From assembly GCA_900320585.1 (NCBI GenBank), contig ONSV01000042.1, positions 1 to 54,847 of the forward strand: 54,847 nucleotides of DNA. Reading direction: 5' to 3'. Made by a program: the position numbers and the translations under genes. Of the stretch, positions 1 through 8,947 are shown in pieces (position 1 is the first letter of the stretch; each line of letters opens with the position of its first letter). The stretch is from an uncultured Prevotellaceae bacterium. GTDB lineage: Bacteria > Bacteroidota > Bacteroidia > Bacteroidales > Bacteroidaceae. The notes beneath the pieces are model-generated. The model was not told the DNA's origin. It saw only the letters and a program-made list of their open reading frames with translations, and did not search any database.

Positions 1-14
1 AAATAGGGGGCGAA

Positions 15-47
15 ATTGCATGGTTTCAAAAAAAAACCGTAATTTTG
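15..47 (+). promoter_or_regulatory. gltX promoter (Bacteroidetes type)
   Basis: The -7 element TAATTTTG lies at 40-47 and a -33-like ATTG at 15-18, with a 21-nt spacer. This fits the Bacteroidetes housekeeping sigma consensus (TTTG, 19-21 nt, TANNTTTG). It lies inside an upstream ORF extension of gltX, which argues for the downstream ATG at 65 and a very short leader. Confidence 0.6.
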
Positions 48-64
48 CAGAAAATTGGATAATC

Positions 65-1582
65 ATGACAGAAAGGAAAGTGAGGGTGCGCTTCGCACCA
101 AGTCCTACCGGACCATTACATATCGGTGGTGTTCGCACCGCGTTGTATAATTACTTGTTTGCCCACCAGCATGGTGGCAGCCTTGTGCTGCGTATCGAGG
201 ATACCGACTCCAGCCGATTCGTGCCTGGGGCCGAGGACTATATCCTCGAGTCGTTCGCATGGCTGGGCATCAAGTTCGACGAGGGCGTGTCGATAGGGGG
301 CGACTATGGTCCCTACAGGCAGAGTGAGCGCCGCAAGATCTACCGGCGCTATGTAGACCAGTTGCTCGAGGACGGCAAGGCATACATCGCCTTCGATACC
401 GCAGAGGAACTGGAGGCCAAGCGTGCCGAGATTCCCAATTTCCAGTACGATGCGCGCAGTCGTGGCACGATGCGCAACTCGCTCACCATGTCAGAGGATG
501 AGGTGCGCGAGCTCATCGACGAGGGCACGCAGTATGTGGTGCGATTCAAGGTGGAGCCGGGTGTCGAGGTGCATATCGACGACCTCATTCGCGGCGACGT
601 GAAGATCATGAGCGACGTGGTCGACGACAAGGTGCTCTACAAAAGTGCCGACGAGTTGCCCACCTACCATCTGGCCAATATCGTCGACGACCATCTCATG
701 GAGATCACACATGTGATCCGCGGCGAGGAATGGTTGCCCAGTTCGCCCCTGCACGTGTTGCTCTACCAGGCGCTGGGGTGGGAGAGTACGATGCCGCGCT
801 TCGCGCACCTGCCTCTTCTGCTCAAGCCCGAGGGGAAGGGAAAATTGTCGAAACGCGACGGCGACCGACTGGGATTCCCGGTGTTCCCCTTGGAGTGGCA
901 CGACCCCAAGACGGGCGATGTGTCGATGGGATTCCGCGAGAGTGGCTATTTCCCCGAGGCCGTCATCAATTTCCTGGCGCTGCTGGGATGGAACCCCGGA
1001 ACCGACCAGGAGCTGTTCTCACTCGATGAGCTGGTGCGCCTTTTCGACCTGTCGAAGTGTTCGAAGTCGGGTGCCCGGTTCGACTATCAGAAAGGCATCT
1101 GGTTCAACCATGAGTATATGCTCCACAAGAGCAACGAGGAGGTGGCCAAGCTCTTCGCACCCATCGTCGCGGGCAATGGCATCGACGAGCCGATGTCGCG
1201 CATCGTCCAGGTGGTGGGCATGATGAAAGACCGCGTGAGCTTCGTCAAGGAACTGTGGCCGCTCTGCTCTTTCTTCTTCATCCCTCCCACCGAGTACGAC
1301 GAGAAGACGGTGCGCAAGCGCTGGAAGGCCGACTCAGCCAAGGTGATGGGCGAACTGGCCGACGTTTTGGCGTCGCTCGACGACTTCTCGCTCGAGAACC
1401 AGGAGCGCGTGGTCATGGCCTGGGTGGAGCGAAAGGGCTACAAACTGGGCGATGTGATGAACGCTTTCCGGCTCGCACTGGTGGGCATCGGGAAGGGACC
1501 GGGCATGTTCGATATCTCTGCCTTCCTTGGAAAGGAGGAGACCCTGAGCCGTCTGCGCAGGGCCATCGAGGTGTTGGGGTGA
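65..1582 (+). CDS. gltX: Glutamate--tRNA ligase
   Basis: Class I aminoacyl-tRNA synthetase of 505 residues that charges tRNA-Glu with glutamate in the cytoplasm. The HIGH-type signature HIGG is at residues 19-22 after the family motif [10 protein letters not shown], and the KMSKS-type loop KLSKR is at 260-264. The anticodon-binding helical domain fills the C-terminal third. The frame is open from position 20, but I choose the ATG at 65 because the family begins a few residues before RFAPSPTG and because a promoter -7 box sits at 40-47. The neighbour waaA starts 27 nt after the stop and is probably cotranscribed. Length is normal for the family. Confidence 0.96.
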   Translation: MTERKVRVRFAPSPTGPLHIGGVRTALYNYLFAHQHGGSLVLRIEDTDSSRFVPGAEDYILESFAWLGIKFDEGVSIGGDYGPYRQSERRKIYRRYVDQLLEDGKAYIAFDTAEELEAKRAEIPNFQYDARSRGTMRNSLTMSEDEVRELIDEGTQYVVRFKVEPGVEVHIDDLIRGDVKIMSDVVDDKVLYKSADELPTYHLANIVDDHLMEITHVIRGEEWLPSSPLHVLLYQALGWESTMPRFAHLPLLLKPEGKGKLSKRDGDRLGFPVFPLEWHDPKTGDVSMGFRESGYFPEAVINFLALLGWNPGTDQELFSLDELVRLFDLSKCSKSGARFDYQKGIWFNHEYMLHKSNEEVAKLFAPIVAGNGIDEPMSRIVQVVGMMKDRVSFVKELWPLCSFFFIPPTEYDEKTVRKRWKADSAKVMGELADVLASLDDFSLENQERVVMAWVERKGYKLGDVMNAFRLALVGIGKGPGMFDISAFLGKEETLSRLRRAIEVLG

Positions 1583-1609
1583 TTTGCTGTCTTACCTAAC
1601 CTGCGTGGT

Positions 1610-2827
1610 GTGTACGACATATTGATGTACCTTTATCTCATAGGCGTGGCCATCTACAGTCTGTTCGACAAGAAGGTGCGCAAGATGTGGCGGGGAGAGC
1701 GCGAGGCTTTCGGCGTGCTGAAGGCCAATGTCGACCCCGACGCGAGGTACGTGTGGTTCCATGCCGCGTCGTTGGGGGAGTTTGAGCAGGGACGCCCTCT
1801 GATGGAGCATCTGCGCCGCGAGCACCCCGAATACAAGATATTGCTCACCTTCTTCTCGCCCTCGGGCTACGAGGTGCGGAAGAACTACGAGGGTGCCGAC
1901 ATCATCTGCTATTTGCCGCTCGACACCCGTATCAATGCCATCCGCTTTCTCAGGCTGGTGAGGCCCGTGATGGCGTTTTTCATCAAGTATGAGTTCTGGT
2001 ACAACTACTTGCATATCCTGAAACATCGGGGGGTGCCTGTCTATAGCGTGTCGAGCATCTTCCGCCCCGACCAGGTGTTCTTCCATTGGTATGGACATGA
2101 GTATGCGGCGGTGCTCAGGTGCTTCACGCATTTCTTCGTGCAGAACGAGCAGAGCGTGAACCTGCTGAGAGACATCGGCATCCACTGTGCCACGGTGGCG
2201 GGCGACACGCGTTTCGACCGCGTGCTGCAAATCAAGGAGGCAGCGAAGCACCTTCCCATAGCCGAGGCGTTCAAAGGTGGGAAAAAGGTGTTTGTGGCCG
2301 GGTCGAGCTGGCCGCCCGACGAGGAAGTGTTCATCCCTTATTTCAACAGGCATCCCGACTGGAAACTGATTATCGCGCCTCATGTCATCGGTGCCGACCA
2401 CCTGCGGCAGATCATGTCGAAACTCAAGCGCAAGACGGTGTACTATACCGACACCACCCCTGAGGAGGCGGCCGAGGCCGATTGCCTCATCATCAATTGC
2501 TTCGGACTGCTGTCGAGCATCTACCAGTATGGCGAGGTGGCCTACGTGGGCGGTGGCTTCGGCGTGGGCATACACAATGTGCTCGAGGCAGCCGTGTGGG
2601 GCATGCCCGTGATCTTCGGTCCCAACAACAAGAACTTCCAGGAGGCGCAGGGACTGCTTGCCGCCCAGGGGGGCTTTGAGATCAGCGACGAGGAGGACTT
2701 CCAGGTGGTGATGGACCGGCTGATGACCGATGAGAAGTTGTTGCAGTCGTCGAGCGAGAAGGCTGGCACCTTTGTCAACGGACAAGCCGGGGCCACCCAT
2801 ATCGTGATGAGTGCCCTCGGCTTGTGA
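1610..2827 (+). CDS. waaA: 3-deoxy-D-manno-octulosonic acid (Kdo) transferase
   Basis: WaaA/KdtA, 405 residues if the GTG at 1610 is used or 400 from the ATG at 1625. It transfers Kdo from CMP-Kdo to lipid A precursor at the inner face of the cytoplasmic membrane. The N-terminus is a short hydrophobic anchor (YLYLIGVAIYSL). It is followed by the GT30 motif FHAASLGEFEQ, which holds the conserved catalytic glutamate in GE. Later come the acceptor-side segment FIKYEFW and the nucleotide-sugar domain with YVGGGFG and GIHNVLEAAVWGMPVIFGP. This is a full-length bacterial Kdo transferase. It follows gltX closely and converges on the gamma-CA gene, whose stop lies 18 nt beyond its own. Confidence 0.94.
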   Translation: MYDILMYLYLIGVAIYSLFDKKVRKMWRGEREAFGVLKANVDPDARYVWFHAASLGEFEQGRPLMEHLRREHPEYKILLTFFSPSGYEVRKNYEGADIICYLPLDTRINAIRFLRLVRPVMAFFIKYEFWYNYLHILKHRGVPVYSVSSIFRPDQVFFHWYGHEYAAVLRCFTHFFVQNEQSVNLLRDIGIHCATVAGDTRFDRVLQIKEAAKHLPIAEAFKGGKKVFVAGSSWPPDEEVFIPYFNRHPDWKLIIAPHVIGADHLRQIMSKLKRKTVYYTDTTPEEAAEADCLIINCFGLLSSIYQYGEVAYVGGGFGVGIHNVLEAAVWGMPVIFGPNNKNFQEAQGLLAAQGGFEISDEEDFQVVMDRLMTDEKLLQSSSEKAGTFVNGQAGATHIVMSALGL

Positions 2828-2829
2828 CT

Positions 2830-2848
2830 ATAAGCGCGTTCCGCTTAT
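2830..2848. terminator. Short hairpin between convergent waaA and gamma-CA genes
   Basis: A 7-bp perfect stem (ATAAGCG/CGCTTAT) with a 5-nt loop sits between the two convergent stop codons and overlaps the gamma-CA stop. There is no clear U-tract on either strand, so a bidirectional terminator role is only plausible. Confidence 0.35.
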
Positions 2849-3375
2849 GGATTGACGCCTTCCTTGGCGTCTTCTTCCAGATACCATTTGGAGTAACCCA
2901 CATAGTGGGCAGCGAAACTCTCGGCCTGGTCGGGCCGGGTTTTTTTGATGAATTTCGCGGGTACTCCGCCCCATATCTCATGGTCGCCGATCTTGGTGCC
3001 CTGCAGCACCAGCGCGCCGGCAGCCACGATGGCGCCACGGCCGATGTCGGCATTGTCGAGCACGGTGGCGCCCATGCCGATGAGCGCGCCCTGGCGGATG
3101 GTGCAGGCATGGACTGTGGCGTTGTGCCCTATCGACACGTCGTCTTCGATGATGGTGGGACCCACCTCATAGGTCACATGCACGCAGGCACCGTCTTGCA
3201 CGTTCACACGGTTGCCCATGTGTATGTATGCCACGTCGCCCCTGACGACGGCGTTGAACCAGATGGAGCATTCGTCGCCCATCTCCACTTCGCCCACAAT
3301 CGAGGCGGTCTCGCTGAAATAGCAGTCTTTGCCCCATTTCGGGGTAAGGCCTTTTACTGATTTGATAAGTGCCAT
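2845..3375 (-). CDS. Gamma-carbonic anhydrase-like left-handed beta-helix protein
   Basis: 176-residue protein of the gamma-CA/PaaY/YrdA family, built of hexapeptide-repeat turns forming a left-handed beta helix that trimerises. The three expected zinc histidines are present (H66 in the segment before VTYE, H84 and H89 in IGHNATVH), as are R45, D47 and Q60 at family positions. A C-terminal helix follows GGVPAKFIKK. Whether this homologue hydrates CO2 is unknown; many relatives have low or no measured activity. It is last in a minus-strand operon, 2 nt after the PatB-like gene, which suggests translational coupling. Start ATG at 3375. Confidence 0.9.
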   Translation of the reverse strand: MALIKSVKGLTPKWGKDCYFSETASIVGEVEMGDECSIWFNAVVRGDVAYIHMGNRVNVQDGACVHVTYEVGPTIIEDDVSIGHNATVHACTIRQGALIGMGATVLDNADIGRGAIVAAGALVLQGTKIGDHEIWGGVPAKFIKKTRPDQAESFAAHYVGYSKWYLEEDAKEGVNP

Positions 3376-3377
3376 GT

Positions 3378-4559
3378 CTATTGTTGTTGGTTGGTGAGGC
3401 CTGCCAGCACACGGCCCGTTCGCTCAAGGGCGTCGGCCAGTTGGGCGCGCGGGCAGGCGATGTTGATGCGGATGAATCCCTCGCCGCTCTCCTGGCCATA
3501 CATCGTGCCGCTGTTCACAAGCACGTGCCCCTCGTTCAGGAGCAGGTCCTTCACTTCGTCAGAGGTCTTGCCGGTGCTGCGGATGTCGACCCACACCAGG
3601 TAGGTGCCCTCGAGCCGGGTGACGCCGAGACGGGGAAGGTGATGGCTGAAATAGTCGAGCAGGTAGGTGTAGTTGCCATACAGGTAGTCGCACAGCTGGT
3701 CGATCCAGTACTCACTCTCGTTGTAGGCGGCGATGAGGGCCTCTACACCGAAGGGGTTCACGTCGCACACCTCGTTGATGTTGATGGCGCGGTCGATGAG
3801 TTGGCGGGTCTCCGCATCGTTGCTGATGATGTTGGCAATTTGCAGGCCGGCGGTGTTGAACGACTTCGAGGGCGAGTTGCAGGTGATGCTGTTGTCCTGG
3901 CAGGCTGCCGACACCGAGGCGAAGGGGGTGAACCGGTGGCCGGGCATCACCAGCTCGCAATGGATCTCGTCGGATACGACTCTCACGCCATGGCGCAGGC
4001 AGATGTCGTTCATCTTCTCCAGCTCGGCCTTGGTCCATACCCTGCCCGCGGGGTTGTGGGGATTGCAGAGTACGAAGAGCTTCACCTTCGGGTCGCTGGC
4101 CTTGCGCTCCATGTCGTCGAAGTCGACATGGTATGTCTGGCCGGAGTAGACAAGCGGGTTCTCCACTATCTCGCAGCCATTGTTGCGGATCGACGAGAAG
4201 AAGCAGTTGTACACGGGGGTCTGGATGAGCACCTTGTCGCCGGGCTCGCAGAGGGCTTTCACCACCACCGAGATGGCGGGCACCACGCCCGAGGTGTAGA
4301 GTATCCACGAGGGGTCGATATGCCAGGAGTGGCGACGTGCGAACCAGTCGACGACGGCCTGGTAATAGGTGTCGGGCACCTGGGTATAGCCGAAAACGCC
4401 GTGCTGGGCACGCCGTGTCACGGCATCGACGATGGGCTGGGCCACGCGGAAGTCCATGTCGGCCACCCACATCGGGATGGCATCCTTGGCCTCGGGAGTG
4501 TCCCATTTCACGCAGTTCGTGCCGCGGCGCTCTACTGGTTGGTCGAAGTCATGTCTCAT
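3378..4559 (-). CDS. MalY/PatB family PLP-dependent aminotransferase / C-S lyase
   Basis: Fold-type I PLP enzyme of 393 residues. The N-terminus DF...RRGTNCVKWD and the segment PMWVADMDF are typical of the MalY/PatB (cystathionine beta-lyase-like) subgroup. PLP contacts are visible: NPHNPAGR at 166-173, D197 in VSDEIH, and the Schiff-base lysine K232 in SPSKSFN. The likely reaction is beta-elimination of cystathionine or cysteine S-conjugates to pyruvate, ammonia and a thiol, but the substrate cannot be read from sequence. The frame extends upstream, yet the start at 4559 is favoured because its ATG overlaps the TGA of the upstream DUF3737 gene (ATGA), a typical coupled arrangement. Confidence 0.92.
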   Translation of the reverse strand: MRHDFDQPVERRGTNCVKWDTPEAKDAIPMWVADMDFRVAQPIVDAVTRRAQHGVFGYTQVPDTYYQAVVDWFARRHSWHIDPSWILYTSGVVPAISVVVKALCEPGDKVLIQTPVYNCFFSSIRNNGCEIVENPLVYSGQTYHVDFDDMERKASDPKVKLFVLCNPHNPAGRVWTKAELEKMNDICLRHGVRVVSDEIHCELVMPGHRFTPFASVSAACQDNSITCNSPSKSFNTAGLQIANIISNDAETRQLIDRAININEVCDVNPFGVEALIAAYNESEYWIDQLCDYLYGNYTYLLDYFSHHLPRLGVTRLEGTYLVWVDIRSTGKTSDEVKDLLLNEGHVLVNSGTMYGQESGEGFIRINIACPRAQLADALERTGRVLAGLTNQQQ

Positions 4560-5416
4560 GGTTGCTGTGGGGTGTCTCGGGTGATGATCTCGCAGTCGGC
4601 GGGACCTTTGATGTTCTTGTCGATGATGATCTCGCCATAGCCGTCGGCCACGATACGCCCGCTGGCGGGGTTCTTCACGCTCGTCACCGTGCCACGGATG
4701 TCGGCCACCAGCGTGGAGTACTCGAAGGCGCGGTCGCATGCCGCGTCGAAGGTGCAGTTCTCGAGCACCAGGTCGTGGGCATAGCAGAGGGGCTGCTCAC
4801 CCAGGATGTGACAGTTCACCAGGCGCAGGTTCTTGGAGTGCCAGCCCAGGTACTCTCCGTCGAGATAGGAGTCGTAGATGGTTACGTTCTCCACCTCCCA
4901 AAAGGCGTCCTTCGTCACGATGTGGGCGTTGTGTATCTCCACATTCTTCACATATTGGAACACGTACTTGCTGTCGCTCTTCAGGTTGCGCACCATCACG
5001 TTGCGGCAACCCATGAAGGGGTAGGTGCCCTCGTGGAGGGTCACATTGTCGATGTCGAGGCCGTCGACGTTCCAGAAGGTCTCGTCGGCGTCGTTGATGG
5101 TCACGTCGCGGAGTTTCAGGTTGCGCATCTCGCGGAAGAATTTCGGACCGTCGATCACGCAGTCGCTCATCTCCATGTCGTTGGAGTACCAGATGGCCGA
5201 CCTTGAGCCGGGGGCGAAGTAGCAGTGGGTGATGATGCTGCGGTCTACATGCCACAAGGGGTATTTGCCCTCAAAACGGCAGTGGTCGGCCTCGATGTCG
5301 CTGCATTCCTTGATGCCCGACTCGCCCTCGGTGATGACGACGTTCTCCAGCCGGAGGTTGTGCGACTCGAAAAGGGGGCGTTCACCACCGAACGATTGGT
5401 TGCGGATAATTTCCAT
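4556..5416 (-). CDS. DUF3737 family beta-helix protein
   Basis: 286-residue protein of unknown function that I place in the DUF3737 family. It is made of short repeating strands with alternating N/D and hydrophobic positions (for example NLRLENV, NLKLRDVTI, NVEIHNAHI, NVTIYDSYL), which suggests a parallel beta-helix similar to pectate-lyase-like or pentapeptide folds. Aromatic residues (W, Y, F) recur at the turns. There is no signal peptide, so it should be cytoplasmic. It leads the operon with the PatB-like and gamma-CA genes. A -7-like TATTTTTG on the minus strand at 5479-5472 lacks a convincing -33 partner. Confidence 0.85.
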   Translation of the reverse strand: MEIIRNQSFGGERPLFESHNLRLENVVITEGESGIKECSDIEADHCRFEGKYPLWHVDRSIITHCYFAPGSRSAIWYSNDMEMSDCVIDGPKFFREMRNLKLRDVTINDADETFWNVDGLDIDNVTLHEGTYPFMGCRNVMVRNLKSDSKYVFQYVKNVEIHNAHIVTKDAFWEVENVTIYDSYLDGEYLGWHSKNLRLVNCHILGEQPLCYAHDLVLENCTFDAACDRAFEYSTLVADIRGTVTSVKNPASGRIVADGYGEIIIDKNIKGPADCEIITRDTPQQP

Positions 5417-5548
5417 AAAATGATATGATGCTTGTCTGTTATTATGTATAAAGGGTGATGTCGTTCTCCTGCAAAAATAATGCCAACCTTAACGGTGATG
5501 ACAGTATTCCTCACTGCAACGGGTTCGTGCTTCGACAGGCAATGGCGG

Positions 5549-5583
5549 AAAAAACCGAAGGCCTGCTTGCGGCAGGCCTTCGG
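5549..5583 (-). terminator. Rho-independent terminator of mdh
   Basis: A 12-bp perfect stem (5555-5566 with 5572-5583) with a 5-nt loop, followed on the minus strand by six U (A-run at 5549-5554). It begins 16 nt after the mdh stop. Confidence 0.9.
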
Positions 5584-5598
5584 CGTAAGGCTATGTTT

Positions 5599-6591
5599 TT
5601 AGAGATTCGGGTTGATCTTGTTCCACTCCGAGATGGGAGGCACGATATTGAGCGTCACGAGCTCGTCGCGCATCTTGCACAGGTGCTCGTAGCTGGCGTC
5701 GAGCTTGGCATTCTCCTCAGGTGTGCCCTGGGGTACCTCGAAGGTAGCGCCCTCGGGAGTGAGGGTGGTCTTCATGGCCATCATGATGTGGTTGTACTTG
5801 TCGGTCTTCACATAGGTGCCTACGGGGAAGCGGAAGGGCTCGCCACCCATGGCGGCGCGAATCATCTCTACCGACAGGTAAGAGGGGCTCTGGAACGATG
5901 AGCGGCCCCTGAGCTCGATGATCTTGGCTCCGCCCTTGGTCACGTCGGTCTTCATCTGCTCCCATTCCTCAGCGGGGAACTCGGGGGTGCCGATGATGTC
6001 GGTAAGCTTGCGGCCTGCAATCTCCACATGGCTGCCGAAGACGGCCATCTGCTCACCATGTCCGCCATAGGTGGCGCAACCGGTGATCTCGTCCTGCATC
6101 ACGTTGAACTTCTTGGCGAGGGCCGACTGCAGACGGGTGGTGTCGAGGCCGGCGAGGGTGGTCACCTGACCGGGTTTCAGGCCCGAGTAGAGCAGGGTTA
6201 CCAGACCGGTGAGGTCGGCGGGGTTGAAGATAATCACCACGTGCTTCACGTCGGGGCAGAATTTCTGGATGTTCTGGCCGAGCTCCTCGGCTATCTTGCA
6301 GTTACCGGCGAGCAGGTCCTCGCGGGTCATACCGGCCTTGCGGGGAGCGCCACCCGACGAGATGATATACTTGGCGTTGGTGAAGGCTTCCTCGGCGTCG
6401 GTGGTGGCGGTGATCTTCACGTTGCCGAAACCACTCTGGCGCATCTCCTCAGCCACACCTTCGGGAGAGAACACGTCGTAAAGACAGATGTCATCGGTAA
6501 GGCCCATCATCAGGGCGCACTGCACCATGTTTGAACCAATCATGCCAGCTGCGCCGACGATGGTCAGTTTTTCGTTAGTTAAAAATGCCAT
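5599..6591 (-). CDS. mdh: Malate dehydrogenase
   Basis: NAD-dependent oxidoreductase of the lactate/malate dehydrogenase superfamily, 330 residues, interconverting malate and oxaloacetate in the cytoplasm. In this group it belongs to the reductive branch that makes succinate from PEP. The Rossmann glycine motif GAAGMIG is at residues 13-19, the segment SSGGAPRKAGMTREDLL provides the mobile loop with substrate-binding arginines, and GGHGEQM carries the catalytic histidine. It is longer than the classical ~312-residue enzyme because of a C-terminal extension ending in NKINPNL. It is a single-gene unit with its own promoter (6629-6659) and terminator. Confidence 0.94.
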   Translation of the reverse strand: MAFLTNEKLTIVGAAGMIGSNMVQCALMMGLTDDICLYDVFSPEGVAEEMRQSGFGNVKITATTDAEEAFTNAKYIISSGGAPRKAGMTREDLLAGNCKIAEELGQNIQKFCPDVKHVVIIFNPADLTGLVTLLYSGLKPGQVTTLAGLDTTRLQSALAKKFNVMQDEITGCATYGGHGEQMAVFGSHVEIAGRKLTDIIGTPEFPAEEWEQMKTDVTKGGAKIIELRGRSSFQSPSYLSVEMIRAAMGGEPFRFPVGTYVKTDKYNHIMMAMKTTLTPEGATFEVPQGTPEENAKLDASYEHLCKMRDELVTLNIVPPISEWNKINPNL

Positions 6592-6628
6592 AATTGTTTA
6601 TAGTATTAAATGTTGTAGATATCTGCGA

Positions 6629-6659
6629 CAAAGTTATACAAAACTGAGCGAACTGCAAA
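6629..6659 (-). promoter_or_regulatory. mdh promoter (Bacteroidetes type)
   Basis: On the minus strand TTTG (6659-6656), a 19-nt spacer and TAACTTTG (6636-6629), a perfect consensus match. The predicted transcription start is about 30 nt before the mdh ATG. Confidence 0.8.
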
Positions 6660-6946
6660 AAGAAATCCCTCATTTTTTGTTTAGGTGGGTTCGAAAAATT
6701 GGCTTTGTCGGATTTTCGGATGATTTGCGAGTGCAGACTGTCAGCTGATGAGGGAACATAGCGGGCTATGTGACCGAAGAAGCTGGCTGTATGCGCTGCA
6801 AAGGGCCGAAAAGATGACAAAACGTAAATCATATATTATACTCTCTATTTACGTGGGAATTTTTAGAACCCGCCTTAATCTTTTGTTAATGGCGCGATTT
6901 GGTGGGAGCACGGCGGTTCGTATGTGCCAGAAAAAATGCTGCAGGG

Positions 6947-6978
6947 GTTGGTGGTTCGGGGAAAAATGTGTAAGTTTG
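6947..6978 (+). promoter_or_regulatory. Promoter of the aminopeptidase P gene
   Basis: The -7 box TAAGTTTG at 6971-6978 is preceded by an imperfect -33 (TTGG at 6948-6951, spacer 19). The leader is about 30 nt. Confidence 0.6.
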
Positions 6979-7012
6979 CATCTTGTAAACCCAACCTTTC
7001 AAATCTACCATT

Positions 7013-8809
7013 ATGCACGACAATATCATAGCTGACAGGCTTCTTGCCCTTCGCCGACTGATGCGCGAAGCGCATCTCCACGCGTTTATCATCCCCAGTA
7101 GCGACCCCCACAAAAGCGAGTATCTGCCCGACCACTGGAAAGGGCGCGAGTGGCTCACCGGCTTCGACGGCTCGGCGGGCACGGCGGTGGTGACGATGGA
7201 CAAGGCCGCGCTCTGGACCGACTCGCGCTATTTCATCGCGGCCGCGGAACAGATTGCGGGCACGGAGTTCGTGCTCATGAAGGAGCGCATCGCGGGCACG
7301 CCCTCGGTGGCCGAGTGGCTGGGCGAGTGTCTGGCTGGCGTGCCACAGGCACGTGTGGGCATCGACGGGATGGTGAGCATGGCGGCCGAGGTGGACGACC
7401 TCGCCCGGCAGTTGGCGAAATATGGCGACATCGAGGTGGTGACCGACATCGACCCGCTCGATGAGCTGTGGACCGACCGTCCGCCGGTGCCCGACGCTCA
7501 GGTGGAGGTCTTTCCGCTGGAGTTTGCGGGAGAGGATGCTTCGTCGAAGTTGGAACGGGTGCGTGCCGAGTTGCGCCGGGAGAGGGCCGATGCCCTGCTC
7601 GTGTCGGCGCTCGACGACATTGCCTGGACGCTCAACCTCAGGGGTGGCGACGTACATTGCAACCCAGTGTTCGTGGCCTACCTGCTCATCACGCAGGAGG
7701 AGGCCACGCTCTTCGTCGCGCCGGAGAAGATTTCCCCGAAGGTGCTCGATGCGCTGCAGGCCATAGGGGTATCTACCGCGCCCTACGAGGCTGTTGCCGT
7801 TCATCTGCGTGGCATCACCAAGGGCACGATGCTGCTCGACCCACAGAAGGTGAACCACACGCTGTGGAAAGCGGTGGCGTGCGAGGTGGTGGCAGGTCCC
7901 TCGCCCATACCCGTGATGAAAGTGGTGAAGAACGAGGTGGAAATCGCCGGATTCCACCACGCGATGGAGCGCGACGGGGTGGCGATGGTGAAATGGCTGA
8001 AATGGCTCGAGGGAATGATGGACAGGGGAGAGGTGGACACGCTCACCGAACTGTCGGTGTCGGGTCGGCTCGAGGCTTTCAGGTCGGAGCAGCAGCACTT
8101 CCGTGGACTCTCGTTCGACACCATCTCGGGCTATGCCGCTCATGGGGCTGTCGTGCACTATGAGCCTACCGAGCAGACCGATATTCACTTGCAGCCCAAG
8201 GGGTTGCTGCTCGTTGACTCGGGAGGACAGTATCTCGATGGCACGACCGACATCACGCGCACCATCGCCCTCGGACCGGTCACCCCGGAGGAGCGGCGGG
8301 TCTACACGCTGGTGCTCAAGGGACATATCAGGCTGCAGATGCTGAAGTTCCCCAAAGGGGCTTGTGGCTCACAGCTCGACGCGGTGGCCCGGGCTCCGCT
8401 GTGGGAGGCGGGACTCAACTTCCTCCATGGCACGGGCCATGGGGTGGGTACTTACCTCAACGTGCACGAGGGACCGCATCAGATCCGGATGGAGTGGATG
8501 CCGACACCGCTTCATGAGGGCATGACGGTGACCGACGAACCGGGCATCTATGTGGAGGGGAAATTCGGCGTGCGTATAGAAAACACGCTGCTCATCACGC
8601 CTTACATGACGACGGAGTTTGGCTCGTTCTTGCAGTTCGAGCCGCTCACGCTCTGTCCCATCGACCTCCGTCCTGCCGACCTCGGTCTGCTCGACCCCGA
8701 GGAGAAGGCGTGGCTCAACAGCTACCACAATTTGGTCTTCGACCGTCTCTCGCCACTGCTCGACGAGGAGCACCAGCAGTGGCTTAGGAAAGTCACCACA
8801 CAGATATAG
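7013..8809 (+). CDS. Aminopeptidase P family protein (Xaa-Pro aminopeptidase, M24B)
   Basis: 598-residue metallopeptidase that removes an N-terminal residue preceding proline. It has the three-domain layout of the long (eukaryote-like) aminopeptidase P: two creatinase-type N-terminal domains, then a pita-bread catalytic domain. Metal ligands are visible in the last 200 residues: the two aspartates in DSGGQYLDGTTDITRT, the histidine of HGTGHGVG, and the glutamates of DEPGIY and GVRIENTLL. No signal peptide is seen, so it is probably cytoplasmic and used in peptide catabolism. It is monocistronic, with an own promoter. An antisense hairpin lies after its end. Confidence 0.93.
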   Translation: MHDNIIADRLLALRRLMREAHLHAFIIPSSDPHKSEYLPDHWKGREWLTGFDGSAGTAVVTMDKAALWTDSRYFIAAAEQIAGTEFVLMKERIAGTPSVAEWLGECLAGVPQARVGIDGMVSMAAEVDDLARQLAKYGDIEVVTDIDPLDELWTDRPPVPDAQVEVFPLEFAGEDASSKLERVRAELRRERADALLVSALDDIAWTLNLRGGDVHCNPVFVAYLLITQEEATLFVAPEKISPKVLDALQAIGVSTAPYEAVAVHLRGITKGTMLLDPQKVNHTLWKAVACEVVAGPSPIPVMKVVKNEVEIAGFHHAMERDGVAMVKWLKWLEGMMDRGEVDTLTELSVSGRLEAFRSEQQHFRGLSFDTISGYAAHGAVVHYEPTEQTDIHLQPKGLLLVDSGGQYLDGTTDITRTIALGPVTPEERRVYTLVLKGHIRLQMLKFPKGACGSQLDAVARAPLWEAGLNFLHGTGHGVGTYLNVHEGPHQIRMEWMPTPLHEGMTVTDEPGIYVEGKFGVRIENTLLITPYMTTEFGSFLQFEPLTLCPIDLRPADLGLLDPEEKAWLNSYHNLVFDRLSPLLDEEHQQWLRKVTTQI

Positions 8810-8865
8810 CGAGGCAATTTCATTGTTTAATCAGCTTGCACACCTGTTTCTATGAAATGAAAAAA

Positions 8866-8926
8866 CCCTGCTTCCTGACTAAGGAGACGGTTCGGAAACA
8901 AAACCAGATTTTGTCAGGAAGCAGGG
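8866..8926 (-). terminator. 14-bp inverted repeat with long loop, possible terminator of the minus-strand small gene
   Basis: Perfect 14-bp arms (8866-8879 and 8913-8926) are separated by 33 nt. On the minus strand the stem is followed by a U-rich run (A-run at 8860-8865 on plus), which fits a terminator for the gene ending at 8948. The large loop is unusual. Confidence 0.55.
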
Positions 8927-8947
8927 GTATGATGAAAAAGATAAAAC

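Larger units (their letters stand above)
6592..7012. other. Divergent intergenic region mdh / aminopeptidase P
   Basis: 421 nt without a gene. It holds the mdh promoter at one end and the aminopeptidase promoter at the other. In the middle lies a 16-nt palindromic stretch ACATAGCGGGCTATGT at 6756-6771 that could be an operator. Short ORFs across it show no coding character. Confidence 0.6.

Noticed and set aside
1592-2800. A 402-codon minus-strand frame opposite waaA
   Set aside because: Antisense shadow; the plus strand codes a full Kdo transferase with conserved motifs.
3369-4640. A 423-codon plus-strand frame opposite the PatB-like gene
   Set aside because: Antisense shadow; the minus strand carries the complete PLP enzyme with its lysine motif.
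6875-8326. A 483-codon open frame on the minus strand opposite the aminopeptidase P gene
   Set aside because: It is the mirror of the real codons, rich in His and Arg, with no promoter or recognisable domain.
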